DNA of 60,000 bases, from contig NC_081405.1 in assembly GCF_030272615.1 (NCBI RefSeq), positions 152,504,113 to 152,564,112 on the forward strand, written 5' to 3'. This stretch comes from Cryptomeria japonica (taxonomy: Eukaryota; Streptophyta; Pinopsida; Cupressales; Cupressaceae). Each line of letters opens with the position of its first letter. Position 1 is the first letter of the stretch. A model generated the notes under the pieces. The model searched no databases and was not told the origin of the DNA. It saw only the letters and a program-made list of their open reading frames with translations. Shown piece after piece: positions 48,381 through 58,742 of this stretch. Both the position numbers and the translations under genes were made by a program.

Positions 48381-48383
48381 TAA

Positions 48384-49862
48384 GAAATTGAAAAAATCAA
48401 GAAGAATGACACATGGACACTAATCCCAAGACCAAAGGACAAAAATGTAATCGGTACTAAGTGGATTTTTAGAAACAAGCTAAATGAAAAAGGTGAGGTC
48501 ATTCACAACAAAGCAAGACTAGTTTGCAAAGGTTATGCTCAAGAAGAAGGAATAGATTATGGTGAGACTTTTGCACCTATGGCTAGACTTGAGGGAGTAA
48601 GAACATTGTTGGCATATGCTGCTTTCAAAAATTTCAAGGTATATCAAATGGATGTTAAATCTGCATTTTTGAATGGTATACCAAAAGAAGAAGTTTTCAT
48701 TGAACAACTTGAAGGATTTGCTGAAGACAGGAGTAAAGATCAGGTATGCAAACTGAACAAAGCCTTATATGGTTTGAAACAAGCACCTAGAGCATGGTAT
48801 GAAAGATTTCACTCTTATTTAATCAAGATTGGTTTTATAAGGACAAGTGAAAACAACAATATGTACATGAAGAAAGATGAGGACAATGGAATATTGATCT
48901 CAACCATATTTGTTGATGACATTATATTTTGTGGTAATGACTCCTTATGCAAGAACTTTGGAAATGAAATGTGCAAAGAATTTGAGATGTCACTAATCGG
49001 TGAGATAAAGTATTTTATAGGTTTATAGATATTGCAAATGAAAGATGAGATTTTCATTACTCAATCCAAGTACATAAAGGAAATCTTGAAGAAATTTGGA
49101 ATGGAGGATTCTAAACCAGTAAGTACTTCTATGACTACTAACTGTAAATTATCAAAGAATGATGAATTTGCATTTGTTGATGAGACAATTTACCGATCTA
49201 TGATTGGAAAATTGCAATATGTTGTGCATAGTAGACCAGATATAGCACATGTAGTAGGTATTGTAGCAACATTCTCTGCAGATCCCAAGGAAACCCATAT
49301 GACAACAATCAAGAGAATTTTCAGATAGCTGAGAGGCATTGAAGATTATGGCTTAGTATATGAAAAGAGGAGAAATTTTGATTTAAAAGTTTATATTGAC
49401 GCTGATTGGGCAGGCAACATAGATGATAGGAAAAGCACAAGTGGTGGAGCTTTCTTTTTGGGAGAAAGACTAGTAAGTTGGCTTAGCAAGAAACAAGGAT
49501 GTATTTCTCAGTCTACAACAGAAGCTGAATATGTTGCTGCAACATTGAATTGTACCAATATAGCATGGATCAAACTACTGTTGGAAGGTATAAATGAGAA
49601 AGTTATCGAGCCAGTAACTATATTCTATGATAATACTAGTGCCATTAACATTTCAAAGAATCCAGTAATGTACTCTAAGACAAAGCATATATCTATAAAG
49701 TATCACTATCTCAGAGAAGAAGTTCAAGAGAAGAAAGTTGTGCTGGAATATATCAGTTCAAAGGAGCAATTAGCAGACATCTTCACAAAGCCACTGCCAA
49801 GGGACACTTTTGAGTATCTCATAAGCAAGTTAGGGGTCCTACTCCTATCTTCTACTCACTGA
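48384..49862 (+). pseudogene. Copia RT and RNase H
   Basis: Follows TAA 48381 in the same frame. RT has GTKWIFRNKLNEKGE, then YQMDVKSAFLNG with the first Asp, then ALYGLKQAPRAWYERF and the catalytic FVDDIIFCGND at about 48909. RNase H includes DADWAGNIDDRKSTSGG, the E-A-E-Y motif and the D-N motif near 49630, ending DIFTKPLPRDTFEYL. Stops at 49026 (Gln position, CAG to TAG) and 49326 (Tyr position) break it. The natural end is the TGA at 49860. Confidence 0.9.
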
Positions 49863-50318
49863 CTGAGTTTGGTGAAAGCATCAATTTGATGATTCTATAG
49901 AATATTATGTGTGGATTGATGTTGATTTACGCACTTTAGGAGGTCACCTAAAGTTGTGCAAGAAAAAGTGAATAGAGACAAGTTGATCTGACCGAGACTG
50001 AGATGTTACACAACAAGGAAATTCACTTCACAAAGGAAGAAATCATGATTTAGTTCTTTTACTTTTTGGCATTGTTGTCAAAGAGGGAGAAGACTAAATG
50101 GTTGACTGAAAGACTAAATGATTGACTGCATGGTAAAGCCCCGAATGATGGGAAATAACAGAAGACTAATGACAGGGGGAGTAGATTGCAAAAATGGAGA
50201 AGACTTCATAAGACAATAGATCAAGGATAATAGGAGAAGTCTAACAACAATCTGAATCAAATCAATTTGAATATCTTGTTGGTATTACCATTTAATTGTT
50301 GGTTTTGCCATCAATCTC
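49863..50318 (+). other. Copia 3' untranslated region
   Basis: Non-coding stretch between the RNase H stop and the PPT. Nothing else seen. Confidence 0.6.
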
Positions 50319-50330
50319 AAAGGGGGAGAT
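50319..50330 (+). other. Polypurine tract of the plus-strand Copia element
   Basis: AAAGGGGGAGAT directly before the 3' LTR. Confidence 0.9.
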
Positions 50331-51851
50331 TGTTGATATTCAAACAGTAAGAAAGATTATTGACATTCAATAAGGATATTGAGAAGGTTGTTGAAGATTA
50401 TTGATATAATTGAAGAAGGGTGATAACTATATTTATAACATTATTTTGTCATTAATGTCAAGAAATTGATTATATGATTTAGTATGATGTTGCCATATCT
50501 TGAGAAGATTGATTAGAAGAGAATTAAGATGTCGATAAAAGACACAGAAAGAATGTGATGAATAAAGGGAGGAATAAGTTATTTAATGGGCAACTATTAC
50601 CAAGTTAGACAATGATGAGATCATGATGTTTAGATTGTTTTGATATCCTACATATGTTGTTGATTGTAAGGTTAATACTATACTATGCAACTGAGCAAAG
50701 AACCTAGTCGGTAAACCCTAAAGAACCTAGTCGGTAAACCCTAAGGTTATCGATATCGGTTAATGAAGGTGAAATGTCTATCAAGTAAATTTTAGTATTT
50801 ATCGAGTTGCAACCAAGTTATGACAGTGCACATTGGATGGATAAAAGTATTATTTAATAAAGGACAATGATTAGCTAGAAATGTATAAATGATTGGTATG
50901 CCGTGCATGAAGTTTGTTAAGGATCTATGGAAAAGGAAAATCGACAGGAAGATCTACAACGCAAATTGAACCCAATAACCTTGTGAAAGTTCCAAGATAG
51001 GAATGCAAGTCCCGAGGTAAGGTAAAACATTTTCAGATTAGAAGGATACATTGAACCTGGTCAAGTTTGAAGATCTGATGGCTAAGATTGATCATGGGAA
51101 ATGTGATCAAGGAGATTCAGCGATTAGCAATTGTTTATAAATAAGGAATTGTTGATAAACAATGTATGCAGGCAAGTGTATGCACATGGATGCTACATAG
51201 TGATTAGCGAGCATAGAAGCTTGAAGACCTATTTGAATAATAGAGTAGAGAGCCCAGTAGAGGGACAAGATAAGCCCTATGACTAGATTGTTTTGAGCAA
51301 ATAAGATTCTTCTTTAGCATTTTAGATGTGAAGTTGCAGATAGATTTTTATTACTGTTATTTTGTAATTGACAAAAAATCTCTTAACCGAGTGGACTTAA
51401 CAGTCTTATATGTAAACCCTATAGCAAGGTAACATTCTAAATGAGTGCTTGAAATCCTTTAACAAGGTCACTTCTAACAAAGTGAAGATCCTAACAAATT
51501 TAAGGGAAATCCCTTAACCAGGTCACATCTAGCAATGTGTTTGTAATCTTTAACAAGATTTGCTTTTAACTGAGCATACTCTAGAAGAGTATATTTCTTA
51601 GTGGGTCCGAAATCCCACAGTGGTTTTTCCCTATTTGGGTTTCCACGTTAAAGATGGTGTTATGAGTGTTATTATGATTATGTGTTCATAAGTTTGCATA
51701 TTTAGCAGTTTTTTGTTAAGTTGCTGAAGTATAAGTTACCGAGGTCGAATCTATTGATTTTATGGAAGTTTAAGTTTGTATGATTCACCCCCCCCCTCTA
51801 TTCTTGTTAGCTATTGGCATATGTACTTTACATTTAGTATAAGAACTAACA
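50331..51851 (+). repeat. 3' LTR of the plus-strand Copia element
   Basis: Partner of 44091-45611 with the same length. It ends AACTAACA and is followed by the TSD AGAAC. Confidence 0.9.
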
Positions 51852-51856
51852 AGAAC
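51852..51856. repeat. Target-site duplication AGAAC, right copy
   Basis: Identical to 44086-44090. Confidence 0.9.
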
Positions 51857-52276
51857 ATGTGACATATGTAATATAAATGATTTTTTTGAGCACCTGTTCT
51901 TTTAATGTAAATATGCATTTTATTTGTGGTCCATATTTTTGGGAAATATAATTTGTTGGGATTGCAAAGATGGTTTGAATTGGCCTATAATTTTTGTTGG
52001 TTATGTCAATGTTTTTTTTGCCAATCTTAATGAGTTTTAGATTATTTTGACTAATGAGATTCTTTGGTGTATCTAGAAGAAGAGATGTGAAGAAATATAT
52101 CAAAGCAAAAGAAGGTGTCTTATTGAGTTCACAAGTGAACTCACCTTTCTAAACATTGTGTTGTAGGTACTTGCTATGATGGAAATCCCAAAAGATACCT
52201 TTATGATCCTGCTCAAGGAAGGTCTCATGATAGTGTACAAAATAAATATTGAATTTGTGTGTTTCTTCCCACATGG
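51857..52276 (+). pseudogene. LINE ORF2, C-terminal zinc finger (zf-RVT)
   Basis: Continues VHVR from 44090 in frame. The finger is CDIC at 51858-51869, HLFF at 51891 and Cys at 51906, with a TAA between the Phe and the last Cys. It is followed by AFYLW, the usual W of zf-RVT. This domain lies at the C-terminus of plant L1 ORF2 and helps bind nucleic acid. The frame is good to the solo LTR at 52277. Confidence 0.85.
52272..52276. repeat. Target-site duplication CATGG, left copy
   Basis: Identical to 53631-53635. Confidence 0.9.
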
Positions 52277-53630
52277 TGTTGGATATTGTTTCTACTAGGA
52301 TATGTTGTTGTCATTGATGTCAAGATATTCCTATGTTTTGGTGTTATAGAGAATTGTTTTGGTGATCTGGTGATTGCAGTGAGTTGATCTAGTTGGTTTA
52401 TTTGTTTACTTTGCTAAATCAACTAGAGATACATCATTCTTTATTGATTCCATGATGTTGTGTGGTGATTTGATTGAGTTGAGGACTTTGCTATAAAGAT
52501 TGGTTTTTAGTGTTTAGTGTTGCAGTGTTCTGGTGTTTCATCCGTTGCGCTTCAATATGATCATCTTATGTTGTGGATTTGGGAGAATGTTTTGGATATT
52601 TGTGTGTATCTTCATTTCAGATGGTTCATGATTTGATGCTTCACAGGCTATCTTTCTTGTCTGAGTTGTTGCTATTAAGTGCTCTTGAGTGTTAGCATGT
52701 TGATCGATGAAGATTTGTATAAGTGGTGTTGGTGTAGCTATTGTGGATGGTTCTAACATGCTTGTTGGTGTTTCCTAATCATGTCATGTTGTTTTTTATG
52801 ATCCACATTGATCCTTGTGTGAGTTATTGAAGATCTTCTGGTTCCAGTGATATTCTTTGTGTTATGCAGTATTTTTGGTGGTGTAACGTATTGCGGTTGA
52901 TCTTGACGAGATTTCTGGTGGTGGTGGTGCGTGTTTGAGGAGTTGATTTAGGTCCATGCTATGTTGTTTATGAAATTGTATTGGTCTGGTGGTTGATTTA
53001 TGTATCATGTGATGTAATTTTGTAATTAGGTGTTAAGGGTTTGGCTGACCTTGTAGTCCAGGTTGATGATTTGTATAAATGGGTGTAATATTCATATAAT
53101 TTGGTGGTTGTTGTTGAGTCTGCATTTTTAGAGAGTGGTGTATGTGCGGTCAAGTGAATTCATCTTTTAGTGTGGAGTATTGAGTAGATAGTGGTGAAGG
53201 GCTGACATATGAGCTTAACCGAAACTATCATCAAGCATTAGCAGATGCTACTTTTGTAGTTCATCTTTGCCAGATTGTAGTCTGAATTTATTTGTAAGGT
53301 AGTGAACCTTCCTTGAGGGTTGTAGCCTTTTGGGTCATTGCAATCTGAGTAGTGATCTCAGGCAGTGTGCCTGAATGCCTGTGTATTCCCCATTGTAATA
53401 TTTTCACATACTACTATAGAGTATCATCTTATTGTGGGTAGGTTCCCACTGTGGTTTTTCCCTTAACTAGGTTTTCCACGTCAAAATATTGGTGTTATGT
53501 GTGTCTCTATCATTGTTGTTATCTTTCTTTTGTTGTAGTTGATCAGATCTGAGATTGTGCTTAATTTGTTTGATCCGGTGAAAATTGATTCATCCCCCCT
53601 CTTAGTTTTTCTTCTTTGTTGTTGCCAACA
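52277..53630 (+). repeat. Solo LTR, Copia-type
   Basis: A 1,354-bp unit TGTTGG...CCAACA with perfect inverted terminal hexamers and an exact 5-bp TSD. The GTGGTTTTTCCC ... TTTTCCACGTCAAA block at about 53450 and the C-run TTCATCCCCCCTCTTAG near the end are shared with the Copia LTRs in this window and set the plus orientation. It has no internal sequence. Excision restores the LINE frame (FFPHGRNN). Confidence 0.9.
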
Positions 53631-53635
53631 CATGG
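53631..53635. repeat. Target-site duplication CATGG, right copy
   Basis: Identical to 52272-52276. Confidence 0.9.
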
Positions 53636-53979
53636 AAGAAATAATCTAAATGAGGAGGATCTTGCATTATTGAAGGATTACATGGATAATAATAACATCA
53701 ACAAACCCCTTGAGGAAGAATATACCAAATCTAAAAGAGGACAACAAACTTATTATTATTCTATTGTTAAAAATGTTGATCCAAAGGGCATGATTGACCC
53801 TCCAATTGGTACCTGCAATGATGATTATGCATTTGCTAATTTAACAATGTTAAGGGATTGTGGGAGTAGTTTACTAGTTATGGAAGTCTATTGTAATTCT
53901 ATTTGGAGATGATGGTGCACGTTAATTTTTTTTTTTTGTGTATGGTTGGTGGTAGCAATTTAATATGTACTAGGGGTTT
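53636..53979 (+). pseudogene. LINE ORF2 C-terminus and 3' end
   Basis: Reads NNLNEEDLALLKDYMDNNN and on to YCNSIWR with the stop at 53910-53912. This is the tail of ORF2. A T-run and AT-rich sequence follow up to the next LTR. The poly(A) end and TSD of the LINE were not found. Confidence 0.65.
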
Positions 53980-54465
53980 TGTTGGTGTAAATAATTATTC
54001 ATCATGGATATTATTACACTTACTTAAGTTTACTTAGGATAATGCATTTCATAGTAGTTTGGATATGAGACACTTGGGTGTTTGTGCCACATTGGGATAG
54101 TGTGTGTAGGAGAAATTCCACCTCTTATGGTGTTGATCTTGTTATTACACTATCATATCCACTTATTGTAGAGTGATAATTCCACCTTCGGTGGGTGATC
54201 CACCTCATGTGGAATATTATATTATTTCTCCTACCTACCCACACCTATTTCCTACCTACCCTTTTTCTCATTGAGCCACATGTCATGTTTGTGTGCTCAT
54301 ACATCAATATGGCCTTGCCTATATAAGCAAGCCTCTATTCATTGTATTTGTGATAATCAAGTTGTTGATCATTTTCTATTGATGAGAATACAGTTTATTC
54401 TTGTCCTATATTATGTCTCTATCTTGTACATTTCATTGACCTCTTGATCTTGGCAAAATCCAACA
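53980..54465 (+). repeat. 5' LTR of the young element
   Basis: Starts TGTTGGTGTAAAT and ends ATCCAACA at the PBS. A TATA box (TATATAAG) lies at 54320-54327. Confidence 0.9.
54320..54327 (+). promoter_or_regulatory. LTR TATA box
   Basis: TATATAAG followed by CAAGCCTCTATTC, where transcription of the element probably starts. The same motif in the right LTR lies at 59083-59090. Confidence 0.7.
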
Positions 54466-54477
54466 TGGTATCAGAGC
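54466..54477 (+). other. Primer-binding site for initiator Met tRNA
   Basis: TGGTATCAGAGC directly abutting the LTR. It is the same primer as used by the two full Copia elements in this window, so an autonomous Copia could supply RT for it. Confidence 0.95.
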
Positions 54478-54834
54478 TATTTGGGGCTTCATTGATTCGT
54501 CTTGAAGAGGCATTATTGTGACGTCAAGAGGCAGATATGAGGAGCAGCATCTTTTGGAGGCGTCCTAGACCAGATCCGACCTCTCCATTGCGTCCGGAAG
54601 GCCGTTTCCATGAATTTTGATTATAAAGTTGGCCTATTTTGGTGAGAAATTTTTTTTCTCCATTTTTGCCTATATCGTACGGATTTCGAAATTTTTTTAT
54701 TAATATTCAAAAAAAAATTTCGTTTTTTCAGAAAATTGTTTTTGAAAAATCAAAAAATCAAAAAAAAATTCGAAAAAATAAAAAAAAGTTGAAAAAAAAA
54801 AAATCAAATTTTTTTTTTTTTGGTTTGGGGGTCC

Positions 54835-55520
54835 GCAGACCCCCGTACCCCCGTGACTGTACCTTGTGCGCAGGTCTGCAGACGTACCAGTCTGTGCATT
54901 GTACCACACGCCGATCGTACGTACCTCATCCCACGCCGCCGTCTGCAGACTTGTTTCCGGCACTGACTTCCCTTCCCGCCGGCCGGATCCCGCACCTGCG
55001 CCACCGTCCGTGCACCTCCCAGCCTCGGCTCCTCCTCCGGCGCCCGTCCCTCCACCGGCACCTCCCCCGCAGCACCACGCCCGCCGCTCCGCACCCTGCA
55101 ACCCCCGCTCCGGCAGTGCTACCCCCGGCGGCTCCCCCGTCCGCCGCCTCCCGCGAGCGGCCCATGCAGCGAAGCCTCGTCCCTTTTGGCCGAGTCCGCT
55201 GCCGTCCCTAGCCACGCCACATCTCCTCCGGGTCCACCAGCGCCTTGTCCATGATGCCTCCCGCCGTCGCAGCCACACCAGGGCTCCTCCCTCGGCCAGC
55301 TCACCCGCCACGAAGCAACCAGTCCAGAGACTCCCGCGTCCACCACGTGGCAGGCGGCCACTGGCCCGCGGGTTAAACCTGAAACAGTCAGCTCTTCCGT
55401 ACGCCGAGTCAGATTCCATACGGACGCCACATCAGCCTGCACAGTCAGTGTTTCCGTACAGTACGGACCATACAGTCAGCAGGCCGAGTCATCTGTCTGT
55501 ACAGTACTGACATCCAGTCA
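54835..55520 (+). other. GC-rich leader block
   Basis: It follows A- and T-runs (54700-54830) and is strikingly GC-rich within an AT-rich window. Long overlapping frames on both strands (for example 54866-55510) are Pro/Ala/Arg-rich low-complexity text without domain features, so I do not call them genes. The last 150 bases repeat the words CCGTACG/GTACGG and ACAGTCAGC. It could be captured host DNA or a structured packaging leader. Confidence 0.6.
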
Positions 55521-56208
55521 GCAGAGGCAAAGTTTTGGTGATGGTCATACGGTCGTCAAATTTAACACAGTTTTTTGCTGACGTCAGCGCCACATCAGCA
55601 GGGTTTGAAAATTTTTTGACCCCCTTTCATTTGCATTTTTGATTTTGCAGTTCAACTTCAAATGGCCATAACTTGCTCATTTTTGCTCCTTTTTGGGTGC
55701 AATTTTTTTTGAAATGGGCTAGAATTTCGTGCTCTCCATAGTGGTGAAAGAATTTTTTGATTTTGATGCATGGATTTTTCAGAAAATGCAGTTTTTGGTG
55801 ACTGTCCCTGAGTAATCCCAGTTTTTGCAACTTCAAAGGCTTCGTTTGGGGTCATCCGACCTCCTTTTTAGGTGCCATTTTTTTTGAAAGTGCGTATTTT
55901 TTCGTCTAATTTCACATGATGCTATCAGATTGATGTCATTGTAAGTAGAAATTGTACTTTAAGATCTTAGCCATTTTTGGCTTTCTTGGTACTTGTATAT
56001 TTGCTTGAATCTCAGTTAGATTCATTGCACTATTGATTGAAGTCTCTTGTATCTCATTTGAGAAGTTGTAAAATTTGCATCATAAGCCCACTTTGCCTTG
56101 TTTTGCAAGTGGCTCATTGTAATCGCACTAAGTATAAAGTGCCAAAATCATCACTTTAGGCGGGGTACTTTGATTGATTGAATTTGGGGGGGTGTCTCTT
56201 GTGCTTTT
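55521..56208 (+). other. Leader, AT-rich part
   Basis: Non-coding by eye. The words CATTTTTTTTGAAA and TTCGT recur loosely. It leads to the gag start. Confidence 0.5.
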
Positions 56209-56238
56209 ATGCTCTTGTGTTCTTTCCTTTTTGCTGCT

Positions 56239-57621
56239 ATGGGTTCTTATAAGTTTCCTCTCTTAACTCCACATAACTATGCTACTTGGAAAATTGATGC
56301 ATGGAGTAAACTTATGGAAAAAGGACTCACTCATTACATTGATGGAACTATTGTTGCTCCAGCTGATCCTAAGGCTGATCCAGTTGGTCACTTAGATTGG
56401 CTCACTAAAAATATCATGGCAATTGGTACCTTAAGAAAGTATGTATCAAAGGATCTCATTTTCCATATTGAGAAATGTACTCTAATCAAGGATGCTTGGC
56501 AAAAGTTTCAAGACTTGTATGGTCAAGTTGATGAGATTAGGGGATATCAAATTGATAGTGATCTCACCATGTTAGATCCCAAGAACTTTGATACTATACA
56601 AGATTATGTCACTAAGGCAAATGAGTTGAGGGCACAACTCAAAGATTGTGGCATTGATAAGAAGGATACTCAATTGATATTCAACTTGATAGGGAAGCTT
56701 CCACAAGAATATGCAGCATTTGTTTCTAGTTTCCAAACTCATAGGATGACAATGGGTTCAAGCTACAAAATGCCTACATTTGATGCTTTCAATGAAATGT
56801 TGATGATGGAACAAACTAAGTTGATAAGCATGGGCATTCTTAAGGCTTCTTCTAAGTCTCAAGCATTAGTAGCAAATCAAGGGAACAAAGGAAATCAAGG
56901 AAAGGACAACTCAAACAAGAAAAAATGGCAATCAAAGCCTAAAGAAAAAGCACCATCTTCTCCACAACAAGGAGATTCATCCTCTTCCAAGAGAGATAAT
57001 TCACCAAAGAGAGAGAGACCTACTTGTGCTTATTGTTAAAAGATTGGTCATGAGGAACATCGTTGCCATACTAAGAAGATTGATGAGCTCACACATATCA
57101 TCAAAAAGCATAACATTGATTTGCCTAAAGTCTACAAGAAGGATGATTCATCAACTTCCACTTCCTCACATTCAAAAGGAAAAGGGCAAGCATTCATGGC
57201 TTCTACAAGTGGAAAAACTCACTCTTTTGGAACAAGAAAAGGAAAAGCTCTATGTGCTACTATCAGTCATGATTCAGAGAGATGGCTTCTAGATTCAGGG
57301 GCTTCTCATCATATGGCATCTTCACAATCTATGTTCTCTACATTTGAGCCTTGCACCATGCCACAGATTTTGATGGGCAATCATACATACATGGATGTGA
57401 TTGGGAAAGGATCTATTGACATTGGGGATAACTCCTTCAATGATGTGTTGTGTGTACCCCACTTGACAAACAATCTCCTTTCTATCTATCAAATCACACA
57501 TGGCGCAACTAAGAGAGTTGTGGAGTTCACACCTGACTCAGTTTTTATTAGAGACATGGAGACTAGAGCTATCATTGCAACTGGGGTGGTTGATCATGCA
57601 TCTCGGTTATACACATTTTCA
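56239..57621 (+). pseudogene. Gag-protease of the young element
   Basis: Start chosen at the ATG 56239 (MGSYKFPLLTPHNY), because gag similarity begins there; an in-frame ATG lies at 56209. The first 200 residues are a UBN2-type gag (NYATWKIDAWSKLMEKGL; WQKFQDLYGQVDEI). A Lys/Ser/Gln-rich linker follows. The knuckle is CAYC, a TAA at 57037, then KIGHEEHRC at 57028-57066. The protease active site LDSGASHHMASS is at about 57289, followed by VPHLTNNLLSIYQI. Only the TAA breaks it, at the place of a Lys. Gag would package RNA and protease would mature it. The two parts are continuous with the next feature in one frame. Confidence 0.85.
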
Positions 57622-58521
57622 GATTTTGTTGATGATGATGATTTCACATTTGATGATTCTACACATGTTGATCACACTTATTGTGATGATTCAGATTTTG
57701 AGGAGAACTTTGGACACTTGAACATGGGGATTCTCACATGTAACCCAGTTCTTGAGTCTTGTATTTCATCTTCTCATATTGATATCACATCACCTATTGT
57801 ACCTGATGATACAGATAGTGCGACAGTTTTGCCTTCATGTGATTCAGTGCAGTAGGATATACATTGTCTTCCAGCTTCAGATTCATGGGATGATTACATG
57901 ACAGATATTGCAGGTTTGTTTGTGGAATCCTACATTGCAGATTTGGGAGACATCATTGATGACATTCATCTTCTCTTTGATGAAGATGATCCTTCTTTGA
58001 TTGTTGCGAGGGCACACTCTGACCCTCTTGTTCATTCTCTACATGATCATTCTTTCAAGGTTGACATGATTGTGGATACTTATGTACAGCAGTTGGAGGA
58101 GGTCTCTTTATGCTTTGAGGAGACACATGAGTCTTTGGACATTGTTCTACATCCATCTCCACTAGATCTTGGAGTTCCTTTTTCAGCAGTGTGGCACAGT
58201 TTACCACCTTTGGAGGGGGTATCTTTCAGCATTGACATGGGGACACTTGAGCAGTTTTCAGAGATTCCTTTCATCATGAGTTTTCTTCACACATCTTCCC
58301 TTGTTGATTGGGGAGACTTCATGGATACACCTTTGGTTTTGTTTCTTCCTAAGGGGAGAAATGTTGTTCGACGTTCATGGAGCAATTTCTTCATACATCG
58401 AGCTTCTATCATTGGTGCAGATTCTTCATTGAGGGAGGATCACAGTTTGACTTCTCTTCTTCTCTCATATGGGGGGGACTTTTTCCTCACATGGGGTTTT
58501 GTTCCTCATATTCTTCTATGA
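57622..58521 (+). pseudogene. Unknown acidic domain after protease, replaces integrase-RT
   Basis: Continues in the protease frame. It opens with an Asp-rich run (DDDDFTFDDSTHVDH) and more DD/DE clusters (SFEENFGH-like, LLFDEDDPSL), is broken by one TAG at 57853, and runs to the TGA at 58519-58521. The C-terminus turns hydrophobic and aromatic (SLLLSYGGDFFLTWGFVPHILL). I see no integrase HHCC, no catalytic Asp/Glu set and no YxDD. The near-identical LTRs suggest the element moved recently, so the domain may have been kept for a reason, but I cannot show selection. It could also be a scrambled remnant of pol. Confidence 0.6.
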
Positions 58522-58733
58522 GAGTTTTTTGTATAGCTTTCATCTCTCTTTTGGGGGAGGGTTTTTTCCCATTGGGTTTTTCTCTCTTTCCCCACTTTGT
58601 GAGAGATTTCATTGCATTGGTTTGCATGCATTTGCATTTGTGCATGGGTACCTAACATGGCCTCGTAGCTGGGACCCATCTTGCATTGCTTAGTTGCATT
58701 GTAGACTTAAGTGCATTCCCCTAAGTTGCACTT
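58522..58733 (+). other. 3' untranslated region of the young element
   Basis: T- and G-rich stretch with GGGGGAGGG words, no domain. It leads into the PPT. Confidence 0.6.
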
Positions 58734-58742
58734 AAGGGGGGG
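58734..58742 (+). other. Polypurine tract of the young element
   Basis: AAGGGGGGG directly before the 3' LTR. Confidence 0.85.

Larger units (their letters stand above)
44091..51851 (+). mobile_element. Full-length Ty1/Copia element, plus strand
   Basis: A 7,761-bp element with LTRs 44091-45611 and 50331-51851 (both 1,521 bp), TSD AGAAC on both sides, an initiator-Met PBS and a PPT. From 45861 to 49862 gag and pol lie in a single frame with no frameshift. Eight nonsense codons are the only breaks: 46167, 46986, 47460, 47523, 48246, 48381, 49026 and 49326. It inserted in the LINE zinc-finger region, and the LINE frame resumes after removal. LTR layout and proteins resemble the minus-strand Copia element, so they are related families. 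Confidence 0.95.

Noticed and set aside
54866-55510. Long ORFs on both strands in the GC-rich block (214 aa plus, 239 aa minus)
   Set aside because: They are Pro/Ala/Arg/Gly low-complexity in every frame, as expected when GC-rich DNA lacks stops. No domain or codon signal seen.
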